Shown piece by piece: positions 10,880-23,598 of a stretch of 64,000 bases of DNA. The translations under genes and the position numbers were made by a program. The notes below the pieces were generated by a model. It saw only the letters and a list, made by a program, of their open reading frames with translations. It searched no databases and was not told where the DNA came from. This DNA is from Celoporthe dispersa (lineage: Eukaryota > Ascomycota > Sordariomycetes > Diaporthales > Cryphonectriaceae): positions 41,160 to 105,159 of the forward strand of contig WAID01000019.1 in NCBI GenBank assembly GCA_016584495.1, in the 5' to 3' direction. Numbering within the stretch: the first letter of the stretch is position 1; every line of letters starts with the position of its first letter.

Positions 10880-12205
10880 AGAACAGTATTTTTGGGGATT
10901 GAGACTTGAAGAGCGAAGGAGCACCTGAGAATTTCGAGCGAAGCATAGAAACTATTGAAATCTCGATCATTTTCGCGTGGTTCTGTGTTCCTAATGTCTC
11001 TAGACGCTCGCTCGAGGAGACTGATAGCTTGTCCAAGTCCAAGGCGCCGCTGCGGAAACTTCATACGGTGCAGCTGGGTTTGCTCCATGAGCCCGGGTCT
11101 TCCAAGGAAGATGTGGGAACTGCCGAGAAGGTGGAGGTGCTGGGCAAGGATTGATTAAAGCACAAGCTGCATGCTTTGATAATGAATGCAGTCGTTCTCT
11201 ATTCTGTCTCGCTAAGCCCGAACCCCTTCCGAACACCTACAGACGGGACCTAAATATCGCAGTATTATATAGTTCGACTCAGTAGATACGTTGGAGGCCA
11301 ATTAGTAAAGACATCTCCACCTATGGCCAGGTCACTGGTCGTCATGTTCAGCAGGGCGCTCTCACCCGCCTGCAAATGTCAGCTCTGGAACTGCACTGCC
11401 TCTTCTGCAATGAACACGCTCACGAATCCCAGGCCTACAAGTGCGGCAGCTCAGGGCCTCGCAGGGCCTGGTGGGTCTAGTGCTTCTGGCTTGTACATAA
11501 TTACCATCTTCATTCTTCCCTACTTAGTGATGAACAGCTCTGCAGGTGGCACAACTCTGCCAGCTAGAGTTTCTTGTCAGGCAGGCCGCAATGTGACAGG
11601 CACAATTAGCAAAGAATGGACTACAGTATTTAGAACTACTATGTAGGTTGTTTAAAAGGGGCCATATTACTAAAGGTAATTCTGCGTACGAGCTTCGGGC
11701 TTTATCCCTCCACTCTTAGCCCCGGGACATGGCCTTTTTATTCTGGATTTCCAACAATTAGTCATACCCTCGGGCAGCCTTGTAAGTCAGGACGGCCTTT
11801 ACGGAGTTTATGCTAGTCATGATTGGTTGGTTGATTTCCAATAATCAGTCACCCGCAACAGCCTTGGCTGCCTTGCTGAGCAATGCTCAATAACGAAAAC
11901 GCGTTCCAATGCCACTATACCACTTTTGGGCACAGCATTCGACGGAGCGACTTTCCATCCTGCACCTGCTTAAGAAAATTGTCTGGCAGATGTCCTCTTG
12001 TCCACGGAGCTGGAGACAATATCCTCGACCACAAATATAAATATGACCTTGCTGCTTTGGCATGTACAAAATGGTCCTAATAACAGTTATCGACGATCCC
12101 TCGACACCCTACAGCTCAGCACACCTCGCTCGTCTAATTACAACCTACACTTAGTGTTTCCATAATTCCGCTTTCTCCTCACGTTCATAGACCTGGCCCG
12201 CGACC
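10880..12205. other. Intergenic region with short repeats and a Cys/His-rich fragment
   Basis: No complete gene. An imperfect direct repeat of about 38 bp (ggatttccaacaattagtca... and tgatttccaataatcagtca...) occurs near 11744 and 11833. A 55-codon fragment near 11308-11478 encodes a Cys/His pattern (CLFCNEHAHESQAYKCG) but begins and ends at stops. Probably a relic plus the promoter of the flavoprotein gene. Confidence 0.35.
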
Positions 12206-13386
12206 ATGACTAAAACAGTTGTAATTCTCGGTGCCTCCTTCGCAGGTGTCCCGATAGCCCACCATCTCCTCGCACATCAGGTGCCGCTCATCCCAGACCT
12301 AAAAATCATCCTCGTCGCCCCCAACACGCACCTCTACTGGGCCCCGGCCGCGGTACGCGGCATCGTACCCGGAACCGGTTTCGACGACAAGCTCTTTCAC
12401 CCCGTCGCCCCGGCCTTTGCAAAGTACCCGGCTGAAAAGTTCGAGTTCGTCCTCGGCACGGCCGAGGCACTGGACACCACAGCAAAGATCGTCGCCGTGC
12501 GCAAGATAGAGGACGGGGCCGCGAGGAGATCCCGTACCACACCCTAGTCATCGCCACGGGGACGAGCGCGAAGGAGGACATGCCGTTCAAGACGCTCTCG
12601 ACGACCGAACACACGAGGGACGTGCTGCGCGGCTGGCAGCAGAAGATTGAGGCCGCCAAGTCGGTCGTCATAGCGGGCGCAGGCATCACGGGAATCGAGG
12701 TCGCCGGGGAGCTGGCGGATGTGTTTGGGAAGAACGCAGGTGGCAAGGGGAAGAAGAAGATCACGCTCGTCGGAGCGGGCGTCTTGCCGCTGCACGACGC
12801 GATGATCACAAGCGTCAGGCAGGCTGCTAAGAAGAGCCTGGAGAAGATGGGCGTCCATGTCATCCTGGATGCCAAGGTCACAAAGATCGAGGATGCGGCG
12901 TCGGGCTCCAAGACTATTACCTTGTCTTTGTCCGGTGGCAAGATGGACACCTTGGAAGCCGACGTTGTCATCCCCACGTACGGCCTGGAGCCCAACACAT
13001 CGTTCGTCCCAGGGCCGATGCTGGACCATCGTGGCTATGTGAAGCAGACAAAGTTCCTCCGTGCAGAAGGCCACGATGACATCTTTGTCGTCGGGGATGT
13101 TGGAAACCTCGAGACGCCGCAGGGCATGCACACCGAGAACCAGATCGCCCATATTGTCAAGAGCCTCGGGGCACAGCTGAAGGGAGAGAAGGTGAAGGAG
13201 TATACCTTCAGCAAGGAAGTAGGATTTGGGGCCTCGCTCGGTCCGGGCGGCGGTGTTGGTCAGATGTTTGGATGGAGACTTCCAAGCTTTGTTATAAAGT
13301 TTGTCAAAGCAAAGACTTTAGCAACGGACAAAGCGGCTGAATTTATGGCGGGAACAAAGACTATCATGCAGAGCAAGTGGGCCTGA
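12206..13386 (+). CDS. AIF/AMID-like FAD-dependent pyridine nucleotide-disulfide oxidoreductase
   Basis: Flavoprotein NAD(P)H oxidoreductase related to AIFM2/FSP1 and fungal AMID-like proteins. It starts at ATG 12206 directly with the FAD-binding beta-alpha-beta motif (VVILGASFAGVPIAHHLL, Gly-x-x-x-x-Gly form). The NAD(P) Rossmann motif VVIAGAGITGIEVAGEL is near 12664. The second FAD motif, DDIFVVGDVGN, is near 13075. One G is missing from a GGGG run near 12515, just before EEIPYHTLVIATGTS. Restoring it gives 394 codons with no intron. There is no obvious N-terminal targeting peptide or transmembrane segment. Substrate and location are unknown; related proteins reduce quinones or act in cell-death pathways. 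Confidence 0.85.
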
Positions 13387-14143
13387 TGTTGAATTATTCA
13401 CTCGTAATACCATACATATGATTAATGCTTTCATGATCCAAAAGGAATAGTATCACGACTTCTGACGAACCCCTCCTCTGAATTTTTAGTTTGACCAATC
13501 AGCATACAGGAATTATTTGCAGAGGAACAGTATTGAGAGCACTCCTTTCCTGACGTGCCTCCAGCGTTCCCGCCCAGCCTCCACTCCGTTGAATAAACTT
13601 CTGGATGACCTATATGCAAGCTGGAAGAAGTCCATGCTCGTCTTCTTGTGCATGTCTCACCCCTAGTCTTATTGGCGGCTCTCCTCCATACAGCATCAAT
13701 GGAAATATTCTAAGAGGCTGACCTAATAAGAAGCGATCTGACAAGAGGGTTATCCTTGCAAGCCGAGGACCATGGGCATAAATCTAGTCACTTTAAAGTT
13801 GACCAAACCTGGGTTCAAATATTCTCCTCTCTTAATCACATTTTGCTTCCAGTCCTCGATTTTTTGTTTGCAGGTCTCACGGATATAAATCTAGAGACAT
13901 TTCTATTCACTATCTGCTGATTAAGACTCTCTAGTCAGAGGTATCTCAGCTGAAGCAGAGCTGCGCAGTGATGCGATCTATATGTGATCCTATAAATAGA
14001 TATCAAGCTCGCTCACACAACTAGTGACCACCGAATTTACTTAACGTCAAGTGCCTGTCCCTTCGTAGCAGAAGGCTGGGCCTCCTCACAAGGCATCAGT
14101 AAGGAGTCGACATCGGGATCCGAGACGGCACCCCTTCTCCTTG
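13387..14143. other. Intergenic region between convergent genes
   Basis: Holds the 3' ends of two convergent genes. No frame or domain worth annotating. Confidence 0.4.
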
Positions 14144-16136
14144 TCATTTCGAATCCCGAGTTCGATGCAGATGAGGGTCCGACCGTCGCACGACCGCAAA
14201 ACAAGTCCAGTCTTGGCCATCGGCCTCAGCACCAGCCTCGCCACCGCTGCCGTGCTCGGCCACGGGCCTCGTCACTCTCAGAAGCCGTAACTTTGTGCCA
14301 GCCAGCTGCTTAGAAAGTGGCTGGGCGCCACTCGTATCCTCTGCAGAGATGAGGGCGTCTAGCTCCGGATTCCGAGTCGTGCGCAGGAGAGTGGAGAAGG
14401 AGGTGCTGAACGATGCCGACGAGGCTTTGCTCACGCACACGAAACCCACTGCTACTGTGATCGATGTGGTGACCACGCCGGTGATGTACGATATCAGAAG
14501 ATTGCGAGGGTTATAAACGTAGGCGTTCTGAGGTGTTAATATCGTCACAGGCCCCATGGCCGCAGAGGTTTCATTTTGCCTGGTGGAAAGATATATGTCA
14601 GTATATCTGGAAAGGAGGTTCTCAAGAGTACCTGCACGGGGAGAGATCCAAACATGCGAGCGACATACAAGAAGGAGCTTTCACTAAAGAGGCTCAAGGT
14701 AGCGTTGGTGAAGATCTGCTCCAGAGCCTGCGCCATATCCAGCACATCTGAACCTGGTGCTGGCGGGTCGCTTGCGACATTTTCCAGAGTGTTCATTTCG
14801 TACTGCAGTGCGTACATCTCCTTCGTATCCATCAAGGCGCTTTTGACGATTTGTGTTTGCGTTGCTGTAATTGGTCCGTAGTGAGAGTTTCGTAGGTATC
14901 CTATGAGTTGTTGGCCCACGGCATCTATCATGGCGAAATAAGCCACTCCAGATGTCGAGCAGACACCAGTTCCGGACACATCCACATAATTTGACTCATC
15001 CTCGCACATTTCCAAGGCATTAACGGAATTTACTTCGTTGAGAGTCGTTATGTCCGTTACTGTCAGGTTCTGCTGCTCATTGTTAAATGAGAAGTTCACC
15101 TGGTATGAAGAGTTGTATAGCCCGCACTCGATCGTTTTATTAGCTGGCCCGACCGTCGTTCCGCCTCCAACGACCACGTAAAGTTTCGCATAATCTGTAG
15201 ACATCTCGTCAAAAGTGCTCGACTGCTTGTCGTTGTAGACATCACTCAAGCCAGATATTGCCTCTGCGTTGGAGTCTTGGGACCCGTTGAGACCATATTG
15301 TGGGACGAAGGCGATAAAGGTCGTGGCGTCCTCCGTGCCCTCCGGATTGATTAGAGACGTGACCTCTGAATTGTTGACAGATGTCGCAAGGCCGCAGGAT
15401 AGAGAAGGACCGAAGAATTGAAGCGCGTAAGAAGAATTAGGAAAAGGTGCTGTGACACTGAGGATCGAGCCTTGGGAAGTCACCGCCGCTACCATCCGGG
15501 ATATGCTACTTGATGGCGCCGTGTAACCAGAACCAATACCTATCTGTGCAAATTTAGGTACTGCGTCGTAGTTAATAGAGGGTATTTTTGGTAAACCACG
15601 GTCTCGTTCGGCCGTGGTGAGACCTGGACAGTAAGTGTTCCGGGAGTGAATATAGCAATGAAAGGTATAGCCCTTTAGGCTGGTCAGCATGTAATTAATA
15701 CCGCCAGTTGGGTCGGGTATTTCATGGCAACTATAGTCTCGGGGAGTGAATGTAATTACCAGACAACGGCTGCCATCACCGCTAGAGGGAGGCCAGTCGT
15801 CCAGAACTCCAAGCTACAAAAGCTCCACAAGTCGTTGAGAACCGCAAATGTCGCATCGACACCAGCCAGAGTAAAGTTTTTCGATTTCAAATGATACCAG
15901 AGCAGCTGCGTATAGGCAAATCCGGCTGCTGCTGTCAGGCATGTCTTCACAAGAAACGCGAGTCCTGTGCCGATCCGATTGTACCACTCCTGCTGCTCAC
16001 TGCTCTGGACCACTTGTTGGTCCACATGGGAGTAGAAGATGTGGTGCGCCACAGCTGTGATCGTCCCGAGCAATAGCCCTCCGGTCATCAGGAATGGTAC
16101 TGATGTGACGAAGCGCTTGATCCCGAGGTTCTTCAT
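14144..16136 (-). CDS. Fungal polytopic membrane protein of unknown function
   Basis: I recognise the general type (fungal multi-pass proteins with a large extracytosolic domain, sometimes labelled deformylase-like) but no defined function. Start ATG 16136 (MKNLGIKRFVTSVPFLMTGG) opens a membrane helix. Two more follow (FLVKTCLTAAAGFAYTQLLW and LEFWTTGLPLAVMAAVV). An 80-bp intron (15759-15680) leads to a long ectodomain rich in N-glycosylation sequons (NNSEVTS, ANKTIEC, NATLSLF), then a second intron (about 14631-14580). The last exon carries a helix (LLISYITGVVTTSITVAVGF) and the conserved tail STLLRTTRNPELDALI. Phase across the second junction fails by one base, so a small indel or a different splice site is likely there. 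End at TGA 14144. Confidence 0.7.
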
Positions 16137-16932
16137 GGTGTAGATGTGGTGATAGTGATAATGGCGACGGCGGTAAATATCATATTCGTATCGAAATGAA
16201 GACGTAGAAGACGATTGAGAACACACAAACGAAAATCTTGGGATTAAGCCAGAAGATTTAATAACAACACAGGCCCAGGACGTTGGTTATCTTGTATTAT
16301 AGTATAATTCCACAACTTCGCTGCTTAGTGCGAGCGAGGGTCTCATGCAGTCAGCTTCAGCTGATCCTCTGCGTCGCCTTCATAAGTCATCTGGCTATGT
16401 AGCCTTGTGGGTCTTATCACCAAAGTTTCAGCAGGCTAATTTGCCTAGCAACATGTGAAAATGGGGGCTGGGCGCATATACCCCACTAGCTGTGAATACG
16501 ACTGACTGTATGTCTTGCAGCGAATGTGCACAAAGAAGAAGATATGATTCCAATGCTCTCTCGGTTGATGCTCTCTCTGCTGGACCCCCTGCCGTCCTAT
16601 GTTCACCTCTGTTACTTGCACATTATGGACGACAAGCAAGCTGCAATGTAATGTTACACATACGAGCTGCTCATGATATCTACATTAGAATGATCCCAAC
16701 CCATAGGTTGCTTGTGCTAGTAGTTTAAATACATAATTAATTGTGCTACAAAGAGCAGCAAGCCGATGAACGCCTCCCCGCTTGAGGTATCTCCCAGTCT
16801 ATATCCCTTGTCCAGTCGTGGCAGTTCGTGACGCATTGCTCAGCAAGCCCTTTTGGAAAAACACAAATCAACCTCCCCAATGTGGTCTTAAACAAAGAAA
16901 AATTGCCCACATGTTGAACAAGCTTCTTGTCT
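16137..16932. other. Intergenic region upstream of membrane protein and downstream of SEC59
   Basis: No supported gene. It contains the promoter of the membrane-protein gene and the 3' flank of dolichol kinase. Confidence 0.4.
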
Positions 16933-19900
16933 CTACAACCCCGTAGCCTTCACACAGGTCCACAATACCACCGGCACCACAACATTGTCATTTCCACCTG
17001 TGAGGACTGCCTCCGTCAGGCTGGACAGCGACGCGCAGAAGCTCGTCTTGCGGAAGATCGATGGCCACTCCGACCCCTTGAGACTGGCCAGCATTCCATC
17101 AAAGCCCTGTTGTGGGACGACCATCTCGAGTCCGGGAGGCAGGCGATCAGAGCTGGAGACGGGCCATCCGCCGATCTTGAGCCAGATGTTAGCGGCTACA
17201 AGGCCTATGAACACGGCCATCGCGAACGCCACGCTGCCCTCCAGACTCTTCCCGCCCTTCCAGAACCACTTGTGCTTCCCCCAACGGCGCCCGATCAGCG
17301 AGGCGGCAGCATCGCCCAGGCCGACACACACAATGCCTGCGACCATGCTCAGCTCGCGGGTCGGTGTCTCCCAGCCCGTCATGCTTCCGGCCCCAGTCCG
17401 AGGGAGGGACGCCAGGCTGAGCCAGAGCGGGATGGCGCAGCCGATGAGCAGGAAGATGTGTGAGATGACCACGGGGCCCTGGTGATCCCGGCCATCCGTG
17501 TACGGCTGTAGGAAATCCCGTATGGGTTTTGAGAGCGGCGGAAGTTGGCTCGCGCGGAGAAGGTCCAGCAGGAGAAATATGGCCAGGACGATGGCGAGAG
17601 CCAGGGCGCACCAGGTAGGATCAATGAACGTCGCAGGGAGGAACATGGACACCATCATGAAATGGAAGATCTTGCGACGAGTGTCGACTTCGTAGTATGG
17701 AGAGAGGCGGAACACCACCGCCAGCCCGAGGATGATGACTGCAACCCACCAAGCAGCTAGGAATAGTCTCGTGTTGGCCTCGCCGATCGAGGCATGACGA
17801 AGGTGCTCAACCCAACCTAGATGGCAGGACTCGTAGCCCTCGCCCGAGAGGTCTGGAAGCACAAACGCCCAGTCCAGCCATGTCGACATGATTACCTGCA
17901 TTCTGAACCAATGTATGTCGCCAAGGACGTAGCCCACAGCCCAACCGATAGGGTAATGACCAGCTGTGGCGTATTGTCGCACGTAGAATCCAATTGGGAG
18001 GAGGATCACAGCGACGATGCTCACGTACGCCCATGCAGCGTAGAGCAGCTTTCTCCTGTTGGCTTCTTCCGGGGTTAGCCCGTAAAAGAACCGCACAGAG
18101 GATGACGCACGCCTTTTTGCCGTCCTGAAGAGGTATGCGTCCTGGATGGCTTCATTATAGTCTCCGCGAAAGGCAAGGTACGCCGTCGAGAATGCAGGGT
18201 AAAGCTGTCTGGCTCGTCCAGATCAGCGTGCAAGCCGCCTACAGGCTTATCAGAGCCCGTCTGGGTTTTCCGCAGAGAAGCGCCTTCAAACAAGCCCTCC
18301 ATCTGGGAGGAGATCGATCTCCGGTGGGACAACACTGTCCTCTTAATTTCATCCTCGTCGGTGGAGAAGGACGAAATCACAGCGGAGTCTTCTGTCTCGG
18401 AGTCGATATGTTTTTGGTCCTTTCCCACGGTCTCCAAGGGAAAACTTTGAGGCCAGCAAAGAGCCAGCTGAGGGCAGTGTCAAGTACCCACGGCCCCCAT
18501 GGAATGAATCTCAGACCAGCAGAAAGCCAGCCCATAGTGTTTCTGGAAATTGTCGGTCGGTTTGAAACCGTATTCCGCCTCAGCCGCCACTTTGGGATCC
18601 TTGCCAGGCTGATGCTCCATTCGATGACGGGCGCGCAAAAGATGAGCACGCCAAGTCCGCCTAACCACAGAACAGACTGTAAAATCACAGCTTGTGGTGA
18701 CCTGGAGAGTATGAGAAGGTTGACAAGGGATATCGAGAGCAGTTCGAGCTCAGCCGTGAGGAGGCTGCTGGTTGTCAGATGGTAAAGAACCAAAGAGAGG
18801 CTCTGATGGAGAGGATAAAGGAAGACAAGGTCGCGAGGAGAGGTTGGCGTCATGTCCGACCAGTTTGTCGGTCCTGGAGCACCCATCGGGGAGGCTCCAT
18901 AGTCGAGCGCCAAAGGCAAACAGGTCAACAGCCAGTGGACAGGGTTGATATCTTCGAACGCATTGCTGGTGGGAACGAGACTTCGGGGAATGGATGCGAT
19001 ACCGAGCATGAGATTTGGTAGGATGACGTCCTTCAGATTCGCGGCTGTGAGGAAGGCTACAAGTATCGGCAGCAGCTGAGGATATAACGCAGGCGCCGGG
19101 TCGAAGGATGATGGGATCGAGAGTGGTATCTTGCTCTTCAGGGGCTCGCCCCTTTGTAGGCCCATGCTGCGACTCGCAGCGGGTAGAGCAACAGCAGCGC
19201 CGCGAAGAGCGTGCTCTGGAGTATCAACCCTGGCCAGGTCTCAGCACTTATCCACAGGATGAGATGTTCTGCGCAGAAACTCACCATTCTTCCATGTCGC
19301 GACGAAGGGCTGCACGACCGGGTTACGGACGACAGTCGACGCTAGAGCCCCTAGGATCGCAACCTCGGTGCCTCTTCTGACCAGTTCTCTGTTCCGTCTC
19401 AATCTCTTCGCCTGTCGCCTCTTGTTGCATTCCTCCTTCTTTCCCCTGGGGCTCGACGACAAGATACCGTCGCGATCACCATCGCCAACCGTCGGGGTCA
19501 GCAGTGGGGTACCGGAGCCGGACAGCGCCTCATGTCGGCCGCGGAGGCCCTTGTGGAGTTTTGCCTTGGGCGCGGGCAGCTTCTTGACGAAGATCTCATC
19601 GTCGGCCTCGGTGCCGCTGTCGGTCGCGGGCGTCGAGTCCTTTGTGAAGCTCGGCGTGGGCAGGAGCTGGTCGCGAATGTCTTCAGGCCCGTGGGTGGGG
19701 ATCGTGCTCGCCCTGGCTACGACGCGATCCGAGGGCTCCAGCAGTTCCCACTTTTGTCTGTGGTACGGGTGCGGCGACCGCGACAGCTCACGCAGGTCCC
19801 CCTCTCTCTGCTCGTCCTGCTGCGTGTCATCGGCCTCGGGAGGGCCAGGAGGCCTGAGGGTCTCGGGCATGGCGTGATTCAGGAGCGCGAGCCGCGAAGC

Positions 19901-20038
19901 CCATAAGGCCCAGAGCAGAGAGCTGCGGCAAGGGGGTCGGAGTGCTCGGGGGTGTTCGTGGGGGTTTGTCGCTCTCAAGATGGGTAGTCGAGGATCGCAG
20001 GTCTTCCCATGATGCGAGGCCGGAGCGTTCGAGGGCAT
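16933..20038 (-). CDS. SEC59: Dolichol kinase
   Basis: ER membrane enzyme making dolichyl phosphate from dolichol (CTP-dependent), needed for N-glycosylation, O-mannosylation and GPI synthesis. ATG 20038 begins a hydrophilic N-terminal region of about 240 residues (conserved SPHPYHRQKWELLEPSDR). A 55-bp intron (19284-19230) precedes a series of membrane helices. The C-terminal half (from about 18096) has the CTP-transferase/polyprenol-kinase core: RRKIFHFMMV, then GDAAASLIGRRWGKHKW and KSLEGSVAFAMAV, ending at TAG 16933. Three frame breaks are present: a C run near 19146, an A/G run near 18425, and one near 18215. The last might instead be a 38-bp intron, though that is very short. With three restored bases the gene is 1018 codons. 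The long N-terminus fits filamentous-fungal homologues rather than the shorter yeast protein. Confidence 0.9.
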
Positions 20039-23000
20039 AGGATGCTGTGGTGTTGAGAACTCCTGGATAATCCCGAAGAGGTGGGACCCTTTTTCACATG
20101 CAATCTGGCACGAAGGGATTCAACAAAATGCCTGTTCGAGTTTACGTTGCGCTTGAAGCCACCAGCTATCCCTGTCCATAAGCCCTGGCTTAGCGTGCTC
20201 TGAGGCGTATCGATAAGGCATGAGGCTGGACTAGGGAGACACGCTCCTCATGAGGAGAGAAAGAATATATTGGCCTGGGAGATGCTTCATTCATGACTTT
20301 GAGAGTCAAGAGGTGTGCTCTCAGCTACATGGAATGGCTCTTTCAAGGGATCTCTGCTGGCGCTTTCTTGGTAATCTCTTGTCTCAATGCCAGACATTGA
20401 AGGGATCATGAAGTTTTGCAGTCCATCCTGTGTTTGTACGCATCCTTCACTGTATGTCAGTGGTATGGCAAACCCGTAAGACAAGGTGGACGTCCACGAC
20501 TTACAGGCCTCCATACCTTGCCAGTCTCGAACTCATCATTCAGTGAATCGAAATCGTCTCGTTGGAAAGGATGAGTCGGCATGCCAGCAGAGCCATGTGT
20601 AACCGACCCAAGGAGGATCATACATACACAGCGTTATTCTTCTTGAGGCGGTACCATAGCAGATCTTGTTACCAAAAATAAATTGCTGTTATCGGCTGCC
20701 CGCCTGACCGCCAGCGTGGGCCAGCAGAGCCTCACGCTTGTGGGCTCCATACAACATGGCCTTCCGAGGTAGCAAACTGGCGCGACGGAGTGAGAAGCTC
20801 GGAGCAAGGCGTTGGTCGTCGCTGTCTTCGTCGTCGACGCGGATCTACTGTACGAAGAATCCACAAAGTGCAGCCTATGTGGGCTCCAGGGAATACGAGC
20901 CACCAACTGACGACTGTAGCGAGGCTGTGACGTTTGACCAGCTGTCCAGCGGGTGACTGATCCACCGCGCTGTGACGAGCGCTTGCAGGGATGAAACCTC
21001 TAGGCAGTGGTCCCAGTGAAAGCTTACTGCAGTAGGGGAGGGGCGTTTGTCTGAGTGAGCTCTGTAAAGAATCTTGTCGGTTGGGCTTGCCGCAGCCCGT
21101 GGCACTGGAGACTCGAGAGGCTGTCATACCATCCACGAATTGTTTCTGGTAGAGTTTTATCCGCATGACGTAGCAGAGGTGACCTCATTTTTTTCTTCCT
21201 TGCTCTCTTCTTTTCTGACCAGAGATGTCTAGTCGCTCTCTCATTAGCGATCTCGATACGTTGAGAATACTTGTTGCCCCGTCAATTGTCATGGTAGAAA
21301 ACTACTTTCGACGCACCTTGACGGAGCAATTAACTTGTTCGCCATCTACTACATAGTACCAAAACGTGTACGATGTAGTTTGAGTTTGGTGCAGAGAGGC
21401 CCGGCACATGCGGATGCAGATTGATCGGATTGTTTTAGGCCGTGCAGAAGCGTGAAGTGCCAAATCACCCCGGCCACCGGCCTGCAATCAGGATAGGCTG
21501 AGGTCGACGGCGGGGTTTGTGAATACGAGCCACCCTTTTGAAACGGCCAGCGAGGCTAGTGCACCTCCGTAGTGTTGTACTGCGATAGAGAGCAGAGGGA
21601 CTGAGGAGGAGGGTCTCGGGCTTGCGTGTGAGGTAAGGCCTCTCTCTCTGTGCTCGGCCTCGGCTTCTTCCAGGAAAATTTCCACAGAGATCGTCGTCAG
21701 GCTGAGAGAACGACATCGGTCGATCGACCCGCCCCTGGTGGTCTCCACACGTCAGGGTGTGCTGTAGTTGAGATACGAGCTATATCAACAAGAGAGCTTA
21801 GCGCCGACACACAGAGTAGATACGCAAAATACTAGCTGGAATCTGTGGCACAAGTAGCCTTTTTCTTTCTTTCTTGGACTCGAGACAGAGGAGGCGTAGG
21901 TGGCAAAGTTAGAGATTTAGGACAAGAGGGGAGGGAGAAGGAGGAGGAGGAGGAGGAGCTGGGATGGAGATCCGTCTAGGGTGGTAGCCCCTGCCTGATG
22001 TACTACCACCTTGTTTGCAGGGCGGCAGGGCAGGGGTACTATGCAGAGTACCATAGCATTTGCAGAAACCTGCATGGAAAAGTACAGCACAGCGCATGCG
22101 GAAGGAAAGCGATCCCCCTCTTCACCCTCGCCTCGTTGTGGATTACTGTTGACCACTTTCGCATGTGTCAGAGAGCCTGGTGCTGACTGGCGTGCGAGAC
22201 TTTTTTCCCTTCCTCTCTTTCCCTCTTCCCCTCATGACTCTACAGGTTGAACACCTGCAATCTCGTCTATATCATGCGCATTTAAACCTTATCAGAGTAG
22301 GCAGATACACTTGTCTCGGGAATTTGCCGACTACTTCAAGTCTGGTGCGAAATTTATAGAAGTACTACATAGCGATTACATTTATCTGGCAAGAGAGTCA
22401 AGATCCCAGTTCACAGCTGAATGAAAAGCGGCGAAGGGGAGGACAAGCATTTGGCGAAAGCTTGGCACCCTGTGTACTGTGGCGCCAGGGCCAAAACCCT
22501 CCCCTCCTTCCTTGCCATGGTACAAACGTACGGTAGGTACTCTTTCCGACAAGTCGCGGCTCGTATTGACCACGGCCTCCCTCTCACCACCGCCAGCTGG
22601 GTCCCTGCTGTGTGGTTCACGCCGTCTTATTTTATATGCAAGGAGATCCTCTTGAGGGCCCTTTTTCTCTAAAAGAAAACCTCCCCTCCCCCTTCTTCAC
22701 CTGCTACCTATCTACTTTTTTTATTGCCACTTCTTCGTTGCATCGTATTTTTACAATACCCAGAACGCCGCGTGTCTACTACTCGATGCAGGTCTAGCAC
22801 CGGCCCTGTTCCTCCGGCCTTTTCCTGATAAACCAGCCTTTGATATATTCCAACGAGCAGGGTTTTGGGATTCTAGTGTGAGTGAGGGGCACCACACCTC
22901 GATCTGTCTCTATCCTGCCCTTGTTCTCACACATAGCAACCTGTTGCGGCCAGAAACAGGACCAGGAGCCACCCTTCTCCTCCTCCTCCTCCTCCTCCTA

Positions 23001-23598
23001 CGTGGACCCAATCCTCTCTCCCCGACAATTGCTGCTGCTTGCTGCTTAGCTCGCCCTGTCCTCGCACCCACAACTCCGTGTCTCTCTCTGGGGTCTGCCA
23101 ACTTTTTGACCGACATCCCTGCCCTTTGGAACCGGACCTAGGCCCCGCGCTCACCAGTCCACTGCGGTGACTTTTGAAAGTCGGTCTTACCAGGTTTCAC
23201 CTGTCGTCACACTTTTGCATTGCCGTCGTCCCAGCTCTCGAAAGATCATCCATACACCATCATAACTTACAGCGCGCTACGAAGGGACGGACCCAGCATC
23301 ATGCAGCTCTAAACGCCCAGGATAAGCGGATTTGCTGATCGTAGACCGGGTCCCCGTCGAAAGCTTGCGAAGCTCGCCCCATCGCTGGTGTGGCAGAGGC
23401 TGCCTCCGGTCCCACTTCACGGCACTCACCCTTCCGCGCGTGTGCACACCGGCGCTTGCTCTGCTGTCCTGTCGATCCGGACACACGGACTCAGGCTCCC
23501 TTGTCTCGTCTTTCTCGCGCGCTCTCTCTCTCTCTCTCTCTCTCTCTTTTCACATACAAACCGCCACTTCCCCCGGGTTCCCCACGCCAGCCACCACG
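20039..23598. other. Long gene-poor region (3.5 kb)
   Basis: No frame with recognisable homology on either strand. A 14-base exact element (gaatacgagccacc) followed by gcgaggct at almost the same spacing occurs at 20891 and 21521. A (GGA)n tract lies at about 21937-21958 and a (CTC)n tract at about 22979-22998. Pyrimidine-rich sequence from about 22680 onward looks like a long fungal promoter and 5' UTR for the downstream surface-protein gene. Confidence 0.45.
23522..23547. repeat. (CT)n tract in presumed 5' UTR
   Basis: Thirteen CT dinucleotides immediately upstream of the surface-protein gene. Such CT-rich stretches are common just before fungal transcription or translation starts. Confidence 0.85.

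Noticed and set aside
12306..12998. Minus-strand open frame of 230 codons
   Set aside because: Antisense to the AIF-like gene; composition mirrors the GC-rich coding strand and no domain is visible.
16927..17485. Plus-strand frames of about 170 codons
   Set aside because: Antisense to dolichol kinase; no homology or start context.
18199..18240. 38-bp intron in SEC59 (GTAGGC...ACAG)
   Set aside because: It would restore phase but is shorter than any other intron here; a one-base loss explains the break equally well. Left open.
20287..21166. Minus-strand frames of 75-144 codons as genes
   Set aside because: No domain, no plausible start or splice structure, and they overlap one another in different frames.
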